A stretch of 30,121 nt of DNA from UBA7672 sp035548775 (GCA_035548775.1 DASZSI010000250.1:1-30121); one strand, 5' to 3'; positions 1-7,534 are shown, counted from the first letter of the stretch. Made by a program: numbers and translations. The notes: generated by a model not told the origin, from the letters alone.

Positions 1-651
1 GAGGCCGAGCCGGTCCATCCACCAGAGAATGTCGCGGCCGCGATAGGTTCGCTCGGCCCGAACGTGTTCGCCCACTGCAAGAGTTACCGGGCGGCCGCTG
101 GCCTGAATCTCCTGCGCCAGCTGTACGCCGGTCGCCGAGGCGCCGACGATCAGGACGCCTCCGGCGGGCAGTTGATCGGGGTTGCGGTAGGACATCGGCG
201 TGACGGAGCGGATGGTCGTGGGAAGAGTTTCGGCAATGGCCGGGACGCTGGCGACGTTGCAGGCGCCGCTGGCGATGACGACAGAACGGCTGCGCCATTC
301 GCCGGTGTTGGTCGAGACCCGGTATCCGCCGTCATCGGTCCGGACGCTGGTGACCTGAGTGTGGGTTTCAACCGGCGCGGAGAATGTGGCGGCGTAGCCT
401 GAGATGAAGTCGACCGTTTCGGGCATCGTGCGGAAGCCGTCGGGGTCGGAGCCCGAATAGGCATAGCCGGGGAGGCGGCTTTGCCAGTTCGGGGTGAGGA
501 GGCGGAGCGAGTCCCAGCGTTCGGTTCGCCAGGAGTTGGCAACCTCGCCGCGTTCGAGGAGGACGTGGTCTATGCCACTTGCGGTGAGGCGCCAGCTCAT
601 GGCGAGGCCGGCGGCGCCGGCCCCGATTATGATGGTCGTTGTTCTACGCAT
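1..651 (-). CDS. Flavin-containing monooxygenase-like NAD(P)/FAD oxidoreductase (3' end beyond window)
   Basis: Reading leftward from an ATG at 651, the frame stays open for 217 codons to the window edge, so only the N-terminal half is present. A dinucleotide-binding motif GAGAAG sits near residues 10-15 (FAD site), and a second Rossmann motif GASATG near residues 168-173 follows a V-L-I-V strand (NAD(P) site). This two-Rossmann layout is typical of CzcO/flavin-monooxygenase-like proteins, which oxygenate soft nucleophiles such as sulfides, amines or ketones; the substrate here is unknown. There is no signal peptide, so it should be cytosolic. Only 26 nt separate it from the OsmC gene upstream on the same strand, so the two are probably co-transcribed. 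A thioredoxin-reductase-like oxidoreductase is a less likely alternative because I see no CxxC pair in the visible part. Confidence 0.8.
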   Translation of the reverse strand, partial: MRRTTTIIIGAGAAGLAMSWRLTASGIDHVLLERGEVANSWRTERWDSLRLLTPNWQSRLPGYAYSGSDPDGFRTMPETVDFISGYAATFSAPVETHTQVTSVRTDDGGYRVSTNTGEWRSRSVVIASGACNVASVPAIAETLPTTIRSVTPMSYRNPDQLPAGGVLIVGASATGVQLAQEIQASGRPVTLAVGEHVRAERTYRGRDILWWMDRLGL

Positions 652-677
652 GGGACTCACTCAGCAGGCGCTTCTTC

Positions 678-1244
678 TTATTCGACGGTGACGAAGACGT
701 TGGTCGGGTTCGTGATGATGTCGAACACGGCCGAACGCTTTTGCGACTGGGCGACAAGAGCGGCGATGTCGTCGGAGTCGGCGTCCGCATCGATATCGTA
801 CTTCACGCGCACGGCCTTGAAGCCGTTGCGAACGTCGGTGTCGATGCCGAGAATGCCGTAGAGGCTCATCTCGCCTTCCAGCGTCGCCTTGACCGAGCGC
901 AGCTTGATGCCGCGGTTTTCGGCAACCGAAGCGATGCCGGCCGTCAGGCATCCGGCGAGGCCGGCCAGCACCATTTCAACCGGGGTCGGGGCCGCGTCGG
1001 TCGCGGCGAAGACCTGCGGGTGGTCGGTTTCCAGTTGGAAGGACTTGCCCCGCGCCTGGTCGGCGCCGAGACCGAAGAACTTGTCGATCTTGGAGACGGT
1101 ATGCACGCCGCCCTTCCATTCGCTGGTGGCTTTCCAGACGAACTCGGCAGCTTCTGGAGCGCTCTCGAGCGCTTTGCGGGCGCCGAGCAGCGCCTCGACA
1201 TTGACGCCGTTGATCTGTTTCTGAGGAGTTTGAGCTTGGGTCAT
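678..1244 (-). CDS. OsmC family protein
   Basis: Encodes 188 residues. The frame is open further upstream, but the ATG at 1244 has a good AAGGAA ribosome-binding site 7 nt away and starts a plausible N-terminus. The C-terminal two thirds match the OsmC/Ohr fold: a T-P-V-E-M-V-L-A-G-L-A-G-C segment near residues 87-99 and the closing V-F-D-I-I-T-N-P stretch. Classical OsmC and Ohr proteins reduce organic hydroperoxides using two cysteines. Here Cys99 is the only cysteine I find, and the position before V-F-D, often Cys in relatives, is Ser. It may therefore act through a mixed disulfide or have another role. It lies between a tiny membrane-protein gene (103 nt upstream) and a flavin monooxygenase (26 nt downstream) in a leftward group. 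Confidence 0.88.
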   Translation of the reverse strand: MTQAQTPQKQINGVNVEALLGARKALESAPEAAEFVWKATSEWKGGVHTVSKIDKFFGLGADQARGKSFQLETDHPQVFAATDAAPTPVEMVLAGLAGCLTAGIASVAENRGIKLRSVKATLEGEMSLYGILGIDTDVRNGFKAVRVKYDIDADADSDDIAALVAQSQKRSAVFDIITNPTNVFVTVE

Positions 1245-1331
1245 ATTGGCATTCCTTTTTTCTTGTTTTCTTGGGCTTGGCGGGAGGATCGGCGTCAGGC
1301 GGCAGTACCGCCAAGGCCGGCTCGAGAGTGA

Positions 1332-1349
1332 GAGCCGCCTGGGCGGCTC
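1332..1349 (-). other. Perfect GC-rich hairpin at the stop of the 37-residue ORF
   Basis: GAGCCGCC and GGCGGCTC are perfect complements separated by 2 nt and overlap the stop codon of the small ORF. There is no T-run after it in the leftward direction, so it looks like an mRNA-stabilising or attenuating stem rather than a full terminator. It lies between the small ORF and the OsmC gene. Confidence 0.45.
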
Positions 1350-1461
1350 AAGCACCCAGCGAGGGGATTGTCCCGGCGGCTGGTCCAACAAAATGGAGCG
1401 CAAGCGCCGAGAGAATGACGACAAGGTGGGCGGCGAAGTGGAGATAGTTTGCGGTCGTCAT
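1348..1461 (-). CDS. Small single-span membrane protein, 37 aa
   Basis: A short frame from the ATG at 1461 encodes 37 residues starting M-T-T-A-N-Y. A hydrophobic segment around residues 8-26 (LHFAAHLVVILSALALHFV) could form one membrane helix, followed by a G/P/A-rich tail. A GAGGAA ribosome-binding site lies 5 nt upstream; an ATG two codons earlier (1467) overlaps that site and is less likely. The start is also supported by comparison: the leader upstream aligns with the leader of the MddA-like gene at 12719, and in both copies the alignment ends in ATG ACG. I do not recognise the family. It could be a small membrane protein, a leader peptide for the OsmC gene 103 nt downstream, or the remnant of a larger membrane protein. 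Confidence 0.5.
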   Translation of the reverse strand: MTTANYLHFAAHLVVILSALALHFVGPAAGTIPSLGA

Positions 1462-1529
1462 CTGCATTCCTCGTTCGGGTAACGAGGGTTCAGATGCGCG
1501 ATCACAGTCCCGGCCGCATCGGGAGGAGT
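1462..1529 (-). promoter_or_regulatory. Structured 5' leader, copy B (two hairpins)
   Basis: Read leftward, this leader has two stems. Stem 1 is GATGCG (1515-1520) with CGCATC (1493-1498), loop 16 nt. Stem 2 is CTCGTT (1481-1486) with AACGAG (1470-1475), loop 5 nt. The GAG of the GAGGAA ribosome-binding site (1467-1472) lies in stem 2. The leader at 12652-12718 has the same layout: stem 1 has the same bases, while stem 2 differs in sequence but remains paired. That pattern favours RNA structure controlling translation, although stem 1 could also be a DNA operator with widely spaced half-sites. Confidence 0.5.
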
Positions 1530-1563
1530 CCCCCATATTACAGAAAAGGCGCCCCTATATTTC
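1530..1563 (-). promoter_or_regulatory. Promoter/operator box, copy B
   Basis: Leftward elements are GAAATA (1558-1563), a 17-nt spacer that begins TAGGGGCGC, then TAATAT (1535-1540), a good -10-like hexamer, and a GGGGG run (1530-1534). The TAGGGG and TGGGGG runs start 22 nt apart, about two DNA turns, in direct orientation. The same arrangement with the same spacing occurs at 12618-12651. It can be read as a promoter with an overlapping direct-repeat activator site. The end of the box lies 68 nt before the start codon at 1461. Confidence 0.5.
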
Positions 1564-1736
1564 GCTGGGGCTTCGGACTGCGGGGGCGCGGCCGGCACGC
1601 ACTTGACCGGCGATTTTCGAGGAAGGGGAATGTCCGCAACCCACTCGCGTGACGCGGATTCTGGACATTTGGCGGGGCTGCAACCAATGTCTCGGGCTGT
1701 TTGGCTTTTTGCCCCGGAACCCGAACCTTGCCTGCA

Positions 1737-2396
1737 ATGACTAAAAAACGAGCCGTGAAGACCGATGCGCCCGCGGTGGTGCGCGGGCCCCATGCCGAGC
1801 GCAAGGCGGCCATGCGCAAGCGGCTGATCGATGCGGCCATCGAATGCCTCACCAAGTTCGGCTATGGCGGCACGACCCTGCAGGTCGTCATGGATCTTGC
1901 GGGGGTCAGCCGGGGCGCGGTGCTGCACCATTTTCCCAACAAGGTGGAGCTGATGATCGCGGTCGCGGAATATGCGGCCGGCAAGCAGAACCGCCATGTG
2001 GCGCGCCTGCTGGCGGATACCAAGCCGGGCATGGACCGGTGGCTGGCCATCACCATGGCGACCTGGGATGCGATGCAGCGGCCGCCGGCGATCGCGCTGC
2101 TCGAGATCATGATGGGATCGCGAAGCGACAAGGAACTGGGCGAGCGCTTTCCTGCCGTGATCGCCGGGCTCGAGACCTACCAGCGCGAGGGCGTGTGGGA
2201 GCAGGCGCAAAGTATCGGCATCACCGACAAGGAATCAGTGGAGGCCATGATTCATCTCCACAACGCGGCGATGCGCGGCCTGGCGATGGAGCTGATGTTC
2301 TCAGGCAACGCCAGGCGGGCGACCGGGGCGATGAAATTGCTGCGCAAATACAAGGACACGCTCACCGGCGAGCTGGTGACCAAACCTTTCGAATAG
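1737..2396 (+). CDS. TetR/AcrR family transcriptional regulator
   Basis: Encodes 219 residues from the ATG at 1737; an in-frame TTG at 1701 would add 12 residues but has less natural composition. After a basic N-terminus, residues about 25-70 form the TetR helix-turn-helix: R-L-I-D-A-A-I-E-C-L, then T-L-Q-V-V-M-D-L-A-G-V-S-R-G-A-V-L-H-H-F-P-N-K. The G-V-S-R-G-x-x-x-H-H-F core is diagnostic. The remaining helical part is the ligand-binding and dimerisation domain; its ligand cannot be told from sequence. It is divergent from the small-ORF/OsmC/flavoprotein group, with the copy B promoter in the shared 275-nt gap, so it may regulate that group, or the exported operon downstream at 2692. Both are inference. 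A hairpin terminator follows at 2421. Confidence 0.93.
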   Translation: MTKKRAVKTDAPAVVRGPHAERKAAMRKRLIDAAIECLTKFGYGGTTLQVVMDLAGVSRGAVLHHFPNKVELMIAVAEYAAGKQNRHVARLLADTKPGMDRWLAITMATWDAMQRPPAIALLEIMMGSRSDKELGERFPAVIAGLETYQREGVWEQAQSIGITDKESVEAMIHLHNAAMRGLAMELMFSGNARRATGAMKLLRKYKDTLTGELVTKPFE

Positions 2397-2420
2397 CGGT
2401 CTTTGCCGGCCCGAAAGCAG

Positions 2421-2450
2421 AAAGGCGTCGGCCTGACGGCCAACGCCTTT
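2421..2450 (+). terminator. Hairpin terminator after the TetR gene
   Basis: AAAGGCGT pairs with ACGCCTTT, and inside, after one mismatch, GGCC pairs with GGCC around a TGAC loop. The downstream tract is only weakly T-rich (TTTCCTT). It starts 24 nt after the TetR stop codon. The rest of the gap up to 2691 holds no gene I can support apart from the promoter candidate at 2613. Confidence 0.65.
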
Positions 2451-2612
2451 CCTTACGCAGCACGGAGAGTCGCCAAACAAACCGCGCCTTGTACCTTGTC
2501 GTGGGTGGCCCTGCGCCGCCGGTTGAGAAGGGCGGTATGGCGGAGCCTACGGATCCGATGAATTGACGCGCATGCGCCTGTGGGCGGCCTCACTCCAAAT
2601 CAGCAGTCCGGA

Positions 2613-2641
2613 TTGACTGTCGATTGCCGTTAGGGCGTAAT
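2613..2641 (+). promoter_or_regulatory. Candidate promoter of the DUF1592/DUF1552 operon
   Basis: TTGACT (2613-2618), a 17-nt spacer and CGTAAT (2636-2641) resemble -35 and -10 elements. A transcript would start near 2648 and give a leader of about 45 nt before the TTG start at 2692. This was found by eye only. Confidence 0.4.
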
Positions 2642-2691
2642 CGGTCCAAGCCTCCGACGCAAGATCGGAAGGCGACCAGGGAGAGAAGGTA

Positions 2692-4395
2692 TTGCGGTAC
2701 ACGAGCCTTCTGGCGTGCGTTTTCGTCGTTGCGGCCGGCGCCGTCGCCTGTTCGACTGTCAACAAGGAAGGCGAGAAACAGCAGGCTGCGCAGACGGCCG
2801 CCGCGCCCGCTGTGACGCACTCGGTCACCGTTGCCGCGCGTCGCATCACCGAGAGCCAGTATCGGCATACGATCGCGGACGTCTTCGGCCCCGGTATCAA
2901 GATCAATGCCCGCTTCGAACCGGAAAAGCGCGAGGATGGACTTTTGGCGGTGGGTTCGACCCAGTTGTCGATCACGTCCGGCGGACTGGAGCAGTATTAC
3001 TCGCTGGCTTCCTCGATCGCGGACCAGGTGCTTGATCCCAAGATTCGCGATGCGCGCGTGGGCTGCAAGCCGGCCGATCCGGCGAAGGCCGATGCCGCTT
3101 GCGCGAAAGCCTTCATCTCCACGTATGGCGAGAAGCTGTTCCGGCGTCCGTTGACTGCCGGCGAGCTGGACGCGCGGGTCGCGACGGCGTCGGCAGGGGC
3201 CGACAAGACCCGGGATTTCTACAGGGGGCTCAAGCTTTCGCTCGTCAGCCTGTTGATCGCGCCGGAATACCTGTTCCGCATCGAGCTGGCCGAGCCTGAT
3301 CCGGCCGCGCCGGGCCAGAGCCGGCTCGACGCCTATACCAGGGCATCGCGGCTTTCCTTCCTGCTGTGGGATACTTCTCCGGACGCGGAGCTTCTGGCAT
3401 CGGCGAAGAGCGGCGCGATCGAGACGGATGCCGGCCTGAAGCAGCAGGTTGCACGCCTGATCGCTTCGCCACGGCTGGAGGACGGCGCGCGGGCGTTTTT
3501 CACCGACATGCTGCAGCTGGATGCGTTCGAGAGCCTCAACAAGGACCCGGCGACTTATCCGAAGTTCAGCCAGGCCGTGGCCGACAGTGCGCGCGAGGAA
3601 ACGCTCAAGACCATCGTCTACCAGCTGGTCGACAAGAAGATGGACTATCGCGACATCTTCACGAGCAACGAGACCTTCATCAACCGGCCGCTGGCTGCGG
3701 TATATAAAGTGCCGTTCAATTCGACCGCCGAATGGGCGTCGCACGTCTTCCCAAAGGAGTCCGAACGCTCCGGCATCCTGACGCAGGTGACGTTCCTGTC
3801 GCTGTTCTCGCACCCCGGCCGGTCTTCTCCGACCAAGCGCGGCGTGAAACTGCACGAGATCTTCATGTGCCAGCCGACGCCTGATCCGCCGCCGAATGTC
3901 GATTTCTCAAAAGTGCAGGCGATCGAGAACGGCACGGTGCGGACGCGCCTGATCGACCACATGACCAATGCAGGATGTTCATCCTGCCACGGCCTCAGCG
4001 ATCCGGCGGGGCTGACGCTTGAGCACTTCGACGGGCTCGGCCAGCTGCGCACGCTGGAGAACGGCAAGGAGATCGATGTCAGCGCCAAGATCGGGACTAC
4101 GTCCTTCTCCGGCGCGCAGGGACTTGGGCAGATGATGCATGACAGCCCCGACGTGCCCGCCTGCCTGGTGCGCAACGTCTATGACTACGGCGTCGGCCGT
4201 TCGGTCGACTACAAGCAGATGCCTTACTACCAGGCCCAGACGAAGGCGTTCGCCGCCGACGGCTATGCGCTGCCCAAGCTGTACGAGCGCATCGTCACCA
4301 GCCCCGAATTCTTCAAGGTCGTACTGCCCGCCGGCGCGAAGGCGCCGGACGTGAAGAGCGCGGCCGCTCAATCAGCTTCCACTGGAGGAAAGTGA
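2692..4395 (+). CDS. DUF1592-type (planctomycete cytochrome-like) haem lipoprotein
   Basis: Encodes 567 residues from a TTG start preceded by GAGAGAAGG. The N-terminus is a lipoprotein signal ending in a G-A-V-A-C lipobox with Cys20, so the protein should be lipid-anchored in the envelope. Domains follow the usual order of this family: a DUF1587-like start (R-I-T-E-S-Q-Y-R-H-T, about 51-60), DUF1595 (L-F-R-R-P-L-T, near 150), DUF1592 (about 200-340), DUF1588 (about 355-450) and DUF1585 at the C-terminus. Cys429, Cys432 and His433 form one CxxCH site in a C-S-S-C-H-G-L-S-D-P-A-G segment, consistent with covalent haem c. The reaction is unknown. Its stop overlaps the start of the DUF1552 gene, its usual partner, so the two are translationally coupled. 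Confidence 0.88.
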   Translation: MRYTSLLACVFVVAAGAVACSTVNKEGEKQQAAQTAAAPAVTHSVTVAARRITESQYRHTIADVFGPGIKINARFEPEKREDGLLAVGSTQLSITSGGLEQYYSLASSIADQVLDPKIRDARVGCKPADPAKADAACAKAFISTYGEKLFRRPLTAGELDARVATASAGADKTRDFYRGLKLSLVSLLIAPEYLFRIELAEPDPAAPGQSRLDAYTRASRLSFLLWDTSPDAELLASAKSGAIETDAGLKQQVARLIASPRLEDGARAFFTDMLQLDAFESLNKDPATYPKFSQAVADSAREETLKTIVYQLVDKKMDYRDIFTSNETFINRPLAAVYKVPFNSTAEWASHVFPKESERSGILTQVTFLSLFSHPGRSSPTKRGVKLHEIFMCQPTPDPPPNVDFSKVQAIENGTVRTRLIDHMTNAGCSSCHGLSDPAGLTLEHFDGLGQLRTLENGKEIDVSAKIGTTSFSGAQGLGQMMHDSPDVPACLVRNVYDYGVGRSVDYKQMPYYQAQTKAFAADGYALPKLYERIVTSPEFFKVVLPAGAKAPDVKSAAAQSASTGGK

Positions 4396-5744
4396 TGACT
4401 CCTCGTTTCAACCGCCGCTCCATGTTGCGTGGCCTGCTCGGCGGATCTGCCGTGTGCATGGGCGTTCCGGCGCTCGACATTTTCCTCAACGCCAACGGCA
4501 ATGCGTGGGCGGACGGCGCCAAGCTGCCGGTTCGGTTCGGCACTTATTTCTGGGGGCTGGGTCTTACGGACACGCCGGCCGGCGGAACACGCTGGGTGCC
4601 GGTGAAGCAAGGCGCCGGATATGAGATCACGCCGGAGCTGGCCTCGCTCGCCAAGGTGAAGGACAAGGTGTCGGTGTTCTCGGGCTTCCGCGCCATTGGC
4701 GACGGCAAGCCAAACGTCGTGCATTGGAGCGGTCACGCCTCGATCCTGTCCGGGATCGCGCCATCCATGACGGGCAGTTTCGAGGGGCCTTCCTTCGATA
4801 CGGTCGTGGCGGATGCGATCGGCGGGTCGACCCGATTCAAGCAGCTCGACATCTCGCCGTCCGGCAAGTCGCTGAGCTATTCGACGCGGACCGGCAAGGC
4901 GTTTGCGACGCCTGAGATCACGGCGATTGACCTCTACGGCCGCATCTATGGCGAAGGCTTCCAGGACCCGAACGATCCCAACTGGAAGCCCGATCCCAAC
5001 GTGATGCTGCGCCAGAGCGTCCTGTCCGCGGTGACCGACCAGCGCCAGGCGCTGATGGCCGATGTCGGCAAGGCCGACCAGGTGAAGCTGGACCAGTACT
5101 TCACCTCGGTGCGCGAGATGGAAAACCAGCTCGCCATCCAGCTGCAGAAGCCGGAGAAGTGCGAAGCCTGCGTCGTTCCGAAGCGGCCAGAGGAAGGCAA
5201 GCGCGGCGCATCAGTCGACATCGTCAACGCCAACAACAAGACGATGGCCCGCCTGCTGGCCATGGCGATGGCGTGCAACCAGACGCGCGTGTTCAACTGC
5301 GTGCACACGCCGGGCTCGTCGGAAACCTACATCGCAGGCGATTCAAAGATCTATCACCAGTACACGCACGATGAGCCGACCGACGCCAAGCTCGGCTATC
5401 AGCCGATGACGTCGAAGCTCGCTGGCTTGGTGATGCAAGGCTTCGGCGACTTCCTCAACGAGATGGACGCGATCAAGGAAGGCGATGGCACGCTGCTCGA
5501 CCATTCGCTGATCATGGGCTTCAGCGACACCGGCTATGCCAAGATCCATTCGCTGGAGAATATTCCGATTCTTTTGGCCGGCGGCGCCAACGGCAAGCAC
5601 AAGGCCGGCCAGCACATCGCCATGAAGGGCGAGTCGGTGACACGAGTGTCGCTGACGGCGCAGCAACTGGTCGGCGCGCCGGTGGGCGAGTTTGGCGCCG
5701 GCGCCATGAAGACATCGCGGCCGATCAGCGAAGTTATGGCGTGA
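4395..5744 (+). CDS. DUF1552 domain protein, Tat-exported
   Basis: Encodes 449 residues. The ATG at 4395 overlaps the preceding stop (TGATG) and has GGAGGA just upstream; a GTG one codon earlier is the alternative. The N-terminus has a twin-arginine signal (R-F-N-R-R-S-M-L-R-G, then a mild hydrophobic stretch), implying folded export to the periplasm. The rest matches DUF1552, with S-G-F-R-A-I-G near residue 95 and the H-W-S-G-H-A-S segment. DUF1552 genes regularly sit next to DUF1592 genes in planctomycetes, myxobacteria and some proteobacteria, but no biochemical role is established to my knowledge. The C-terminal half resembles the alkaline-phosphatase/sulfatase-like superfamily in layout (D-H-S-L-I-M-G-F-S-D-T); that comparison is tentative. 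Confidence 0.87.
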   Translation: MTPRFNRRSMLRGLLGGSAVCMGVPALDIFLNANGNAWADGAKLPVRFGTYFWGLGLTDTPAGGTRWVPVKQGAGYEITPELASLAKVKDKVSVFSGFRAIGDGKPNVVHWSGHASILSGIAPSMTGSFEGPSFDTVVADAIGGSTRFKQLDISPSGKSLSYSTRTGKAFATPEITAIDLYGRIYGEGFQDPNDPNWKPDPNVMLRQSVLSAVTDQRQALMADVGKADQVKLDQYFTSVREMENQLAIQLQKPEKCEACVVPKRPEEGKRGASVDIVNANNKTMARLLAMAMACNQTRVFNCVHTPGSSETYIAGDSKIYHQYTHDEPTDAKLGYQPMTSKLAGLVMQGFGDFLNEMDAIKEGDGTLLDHSLIMGFSDTGYAKIHSLENIPILLAGGANGKHKAGQHIAMKGESVTRVSLTAQQLVGAPVGEFGAGAMKTSRPISEVMA

Positions 5745-5755
5745 GGGGGGCAGTC

Positions 5756-7036
5756 ATGAAACGCCTGCTGACTTTCGGGGCGCTATCGGTTGCAGCCATT
5801 GCATTGGCGTGTGGCAGCGCAGCCGCCTGGACGCGCACCTATGCGATCGAGTGGAACGAACCGGCGATGTACTATGGCGCCAAGACCGGCGTCATCGATC
5901 CGGGCGCGGATTGTCCCGACGGATCCAACCACGAGCCGGACTGGGTGCAGGAATTGATCAAGGCCGGGTATACGCCGGCTGAGGCCAAATGGCTGCGCGA
6001 TCCGGCCAACCCTTCCCGCAGCCCCGTGCACGGCCAGAACCAGATGGCGTTCCGCGGCAAGGACCGCGCCAACGTCTACATGAACCCTACCTCGACGCCT
6101 GAGTCCGGGGTGTTCAAGCTGGTGAGCGGCAAGATCGCCGAAGGCATCAATCTCGATGGCGACGAGAAGACAGGCTTCATAAGCCCAACCGGCGAGAAGG
6201 GCATAGACAACGCGTTCTACAAGACGCTGGGGTGCTGGAAGACCTATCGCGGTCCGCAGCGGCTGTCTTCCGGCGCGCTGACGTTCAACGACAGCATGCG
6301 CGAGGGCGCGTGGACGATCGTGATCGTGGTGAGCGGCAAGGGCGCCGATCCGATGAACGACAGCGATGTCGATGTCGGCTTCTACATGAGCGGCGACAAG
6401 CTGGTGAAGGACGGCAAGGGCGACATCGCGCACGACTACACCTTCCGCATCAGGCCTGACGCCAAGTACGAGGCGCTGTTCAAGGCGAAAACCGCCAAGG
6501 GCCGGATCGTCACCACCATGCCGACCGACAAGATCATGCTGCGCGATCCCAGCTATTCGCGGGACCTGGAGCTTCTGAAAGCGCAGGTCAGCTTGCAGAT
6601 GAATCCGGACGGGACATTGAAGGGATATGTCGGCGGCTATCGGCCGTGGCTGCCGGTCTACCAGGGCTGGGTCGGCGCACGGGGCCCGGTGATTGAGGCG
6701 CTGACCTGGGTGAGGCTGCCGGACGTCTATTACGCGCTGCGCCGCAACGCGGACTATAGTCCTGCGGGCGCAGGCGGAGAAAAGACGCATATCTCGTTTG
6801 CGCTGCGGGTGGAGGCCGTGCCGGCGTTTGTCATGACGCCGGATGCGAGCAAGGAAGTCGCGGCGGTCGAAAGCTACAAGGCGGCGGCTGTGCCTCCTCC
6901 TGCAGTCCCTGCGGGCACGTTCCGGATCATCGACGGGCTGGTGCCCGATCCGAAAGTGCCGTTCGGGGACTCACTGAAGGTCTATCCGGTGCCCGCCACC
7001 ATTGCCGCCGCGACGGCGCAGAACGGAGGACAATAG
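5756..7036 (+). CDS. Exported protein of unknown function in the DUF1592/DUF1552 operon
   Basis: Encodes 426 residues from the ATG at 5756, with GAGGGGG upstream; a GTG at 5741 is in frame but less likely. A Sec-type signal (M-K-R-L-L-T-F-G-A-L, hydrophobic to about residue 24, A-A-A before Trp25) predicts periplasmic location. The first 60 mature residues contain a W-N-E-P-A-M-Y-Y segment and a D-C-P-D-G-S-N-H-E motif. The middle contains repeated D/G/K-rich loops and a D-S-D-V-D-V-G-F-Y-M-S-G-D stretch that could bind a metal. No family could be named. Only 11 nt separate it from the DUF1552 gene, and the VOC gene starts directly after its stop, so it is probably part of the same envelope process. 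Confidence 0.75.
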   Translation: MKRLLTFGALSVAAIALACGSAAAWTRTYAIEWNEPAMYYGAKTGVIDPGADCPDGSNHEPDWVQELIKAGYTPAEAKWLRDPANPSRSPVHGQNQMAFRGKDRANVYMNPTSTPESGVFKLVSGKIAEGINLDGDEKTGFISPTGEKGIDNAFYKTLGCWKTYRGPQRLSSGALTFNDSMREGAWTIVIVVSGKGADPMNDSDVDVGFYMSGDKLVKDGKGDIAHDYTFRIRPDAKYEALFKAKTAKGRIVTTMPTDKIMLRDPSYSRDLELLKAQVSLQMNPDGTLKGYVGGYRPWLPVYQGWVGARGPVIEALTWVRLPDVYYALRRNADYSPAGAGGEKTHISFALRVEAVPAFVMTPDASKEVAAVESYKAAAVPPPAVPAGTFRIIDGLVPDPKVPFGDSLKVYPVPATIAAATAQNGGQ

Positions 7037-7504
7037 ATGCCCATCGGAGTGAAGACTCTCCTCGCCGCTTCGATGGCGGTGGCGCTTGCTGGGGCTGCAC
7101 TGGCGCAGACCGCGGGGCCACCGGCTGATGTGATGCCGATCCGCGTTTCGGGCCTGGGCATCCGTGTCAGCGACCTCGAGCGCTCGAAGAAATTCTACAC
7201 GGAGGTGCTTGGCCTCAAGGTCGATGCGCGAGTCCCCGCACAGGGCGATGCGGTGGAATACCTGCTCGGCATGACTGGCGACACGCGCGCCGACACGCTG
7301 ATCGTGATCCGCAAGGGCGATGTGAAACCCGGGGCGAGCGAGTTCGGATCGATCACCATCGTTGTCCCGGACGGCCGCAAGATGGCTGAACGGGTCGTGG
7401 CGGCAGGCTATCCGCAGGAAAAGATCGTTGATGGCACCAACATCATCAAGGATCCCGACGGCTATAAGATCGAGCTTTATCAACGGCCGGCGCCGAAGCC
7501 GTAG
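7037..7504 (+). CDS. Exported VOC (glyoxalase/dioxygenase fold) protein
   Basis: Encodes 155 residues and starts on the base after the previous stop, with GGAGGA upstream. A signal peptide covers about residues 1-24 (ends A-L-A-Q), which is unusual because most VOC proteins are cytosolic. The mature part is one VOC module pair: G-I-R-V-S-D-L-E-R-S-K-K-F-Y near the start and D-P-D-G-Y-K-I-E-L-Y-Q-R at the end. The final Glu matches a usual metal ligand, but the first strand reads G-L-G-I-R-V where many members have His, so the metal site may be incomplete. It could bind a small ligand or catalyse an isomerisation in the periplasm. It is the last gene of the exported operon, 30 nt from the convergent mnmH. 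Confidence 0.85.
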   Translation: MPIGVKTLLAASMAVALAGAALAQTAGPPADVMPIRVSGLGIRVSDLERSKKFYTEVLGLKVDARVPAQGDAVEYLLGMTGDTRADTLIVIRKGDVKPGASEFGSITIVVPDGRKMAERVVAAGYPQEKIVDGTNIIKDPDGYKIELYQRPAPKP

Positions 7505-7534
7505 TCGCGGGCGGCGTTTGCAGGCGGACTGCTC

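Noticed and set aside
1245..1424. N-terminal extension of the OsmC-family protein up to 1424
   Set aside because: The extra 60 residues are Arg/Pro/Ser-rich, overlap the small ORF and hairpin region, and the ATG at 1244 has a strong AAGGAA site.
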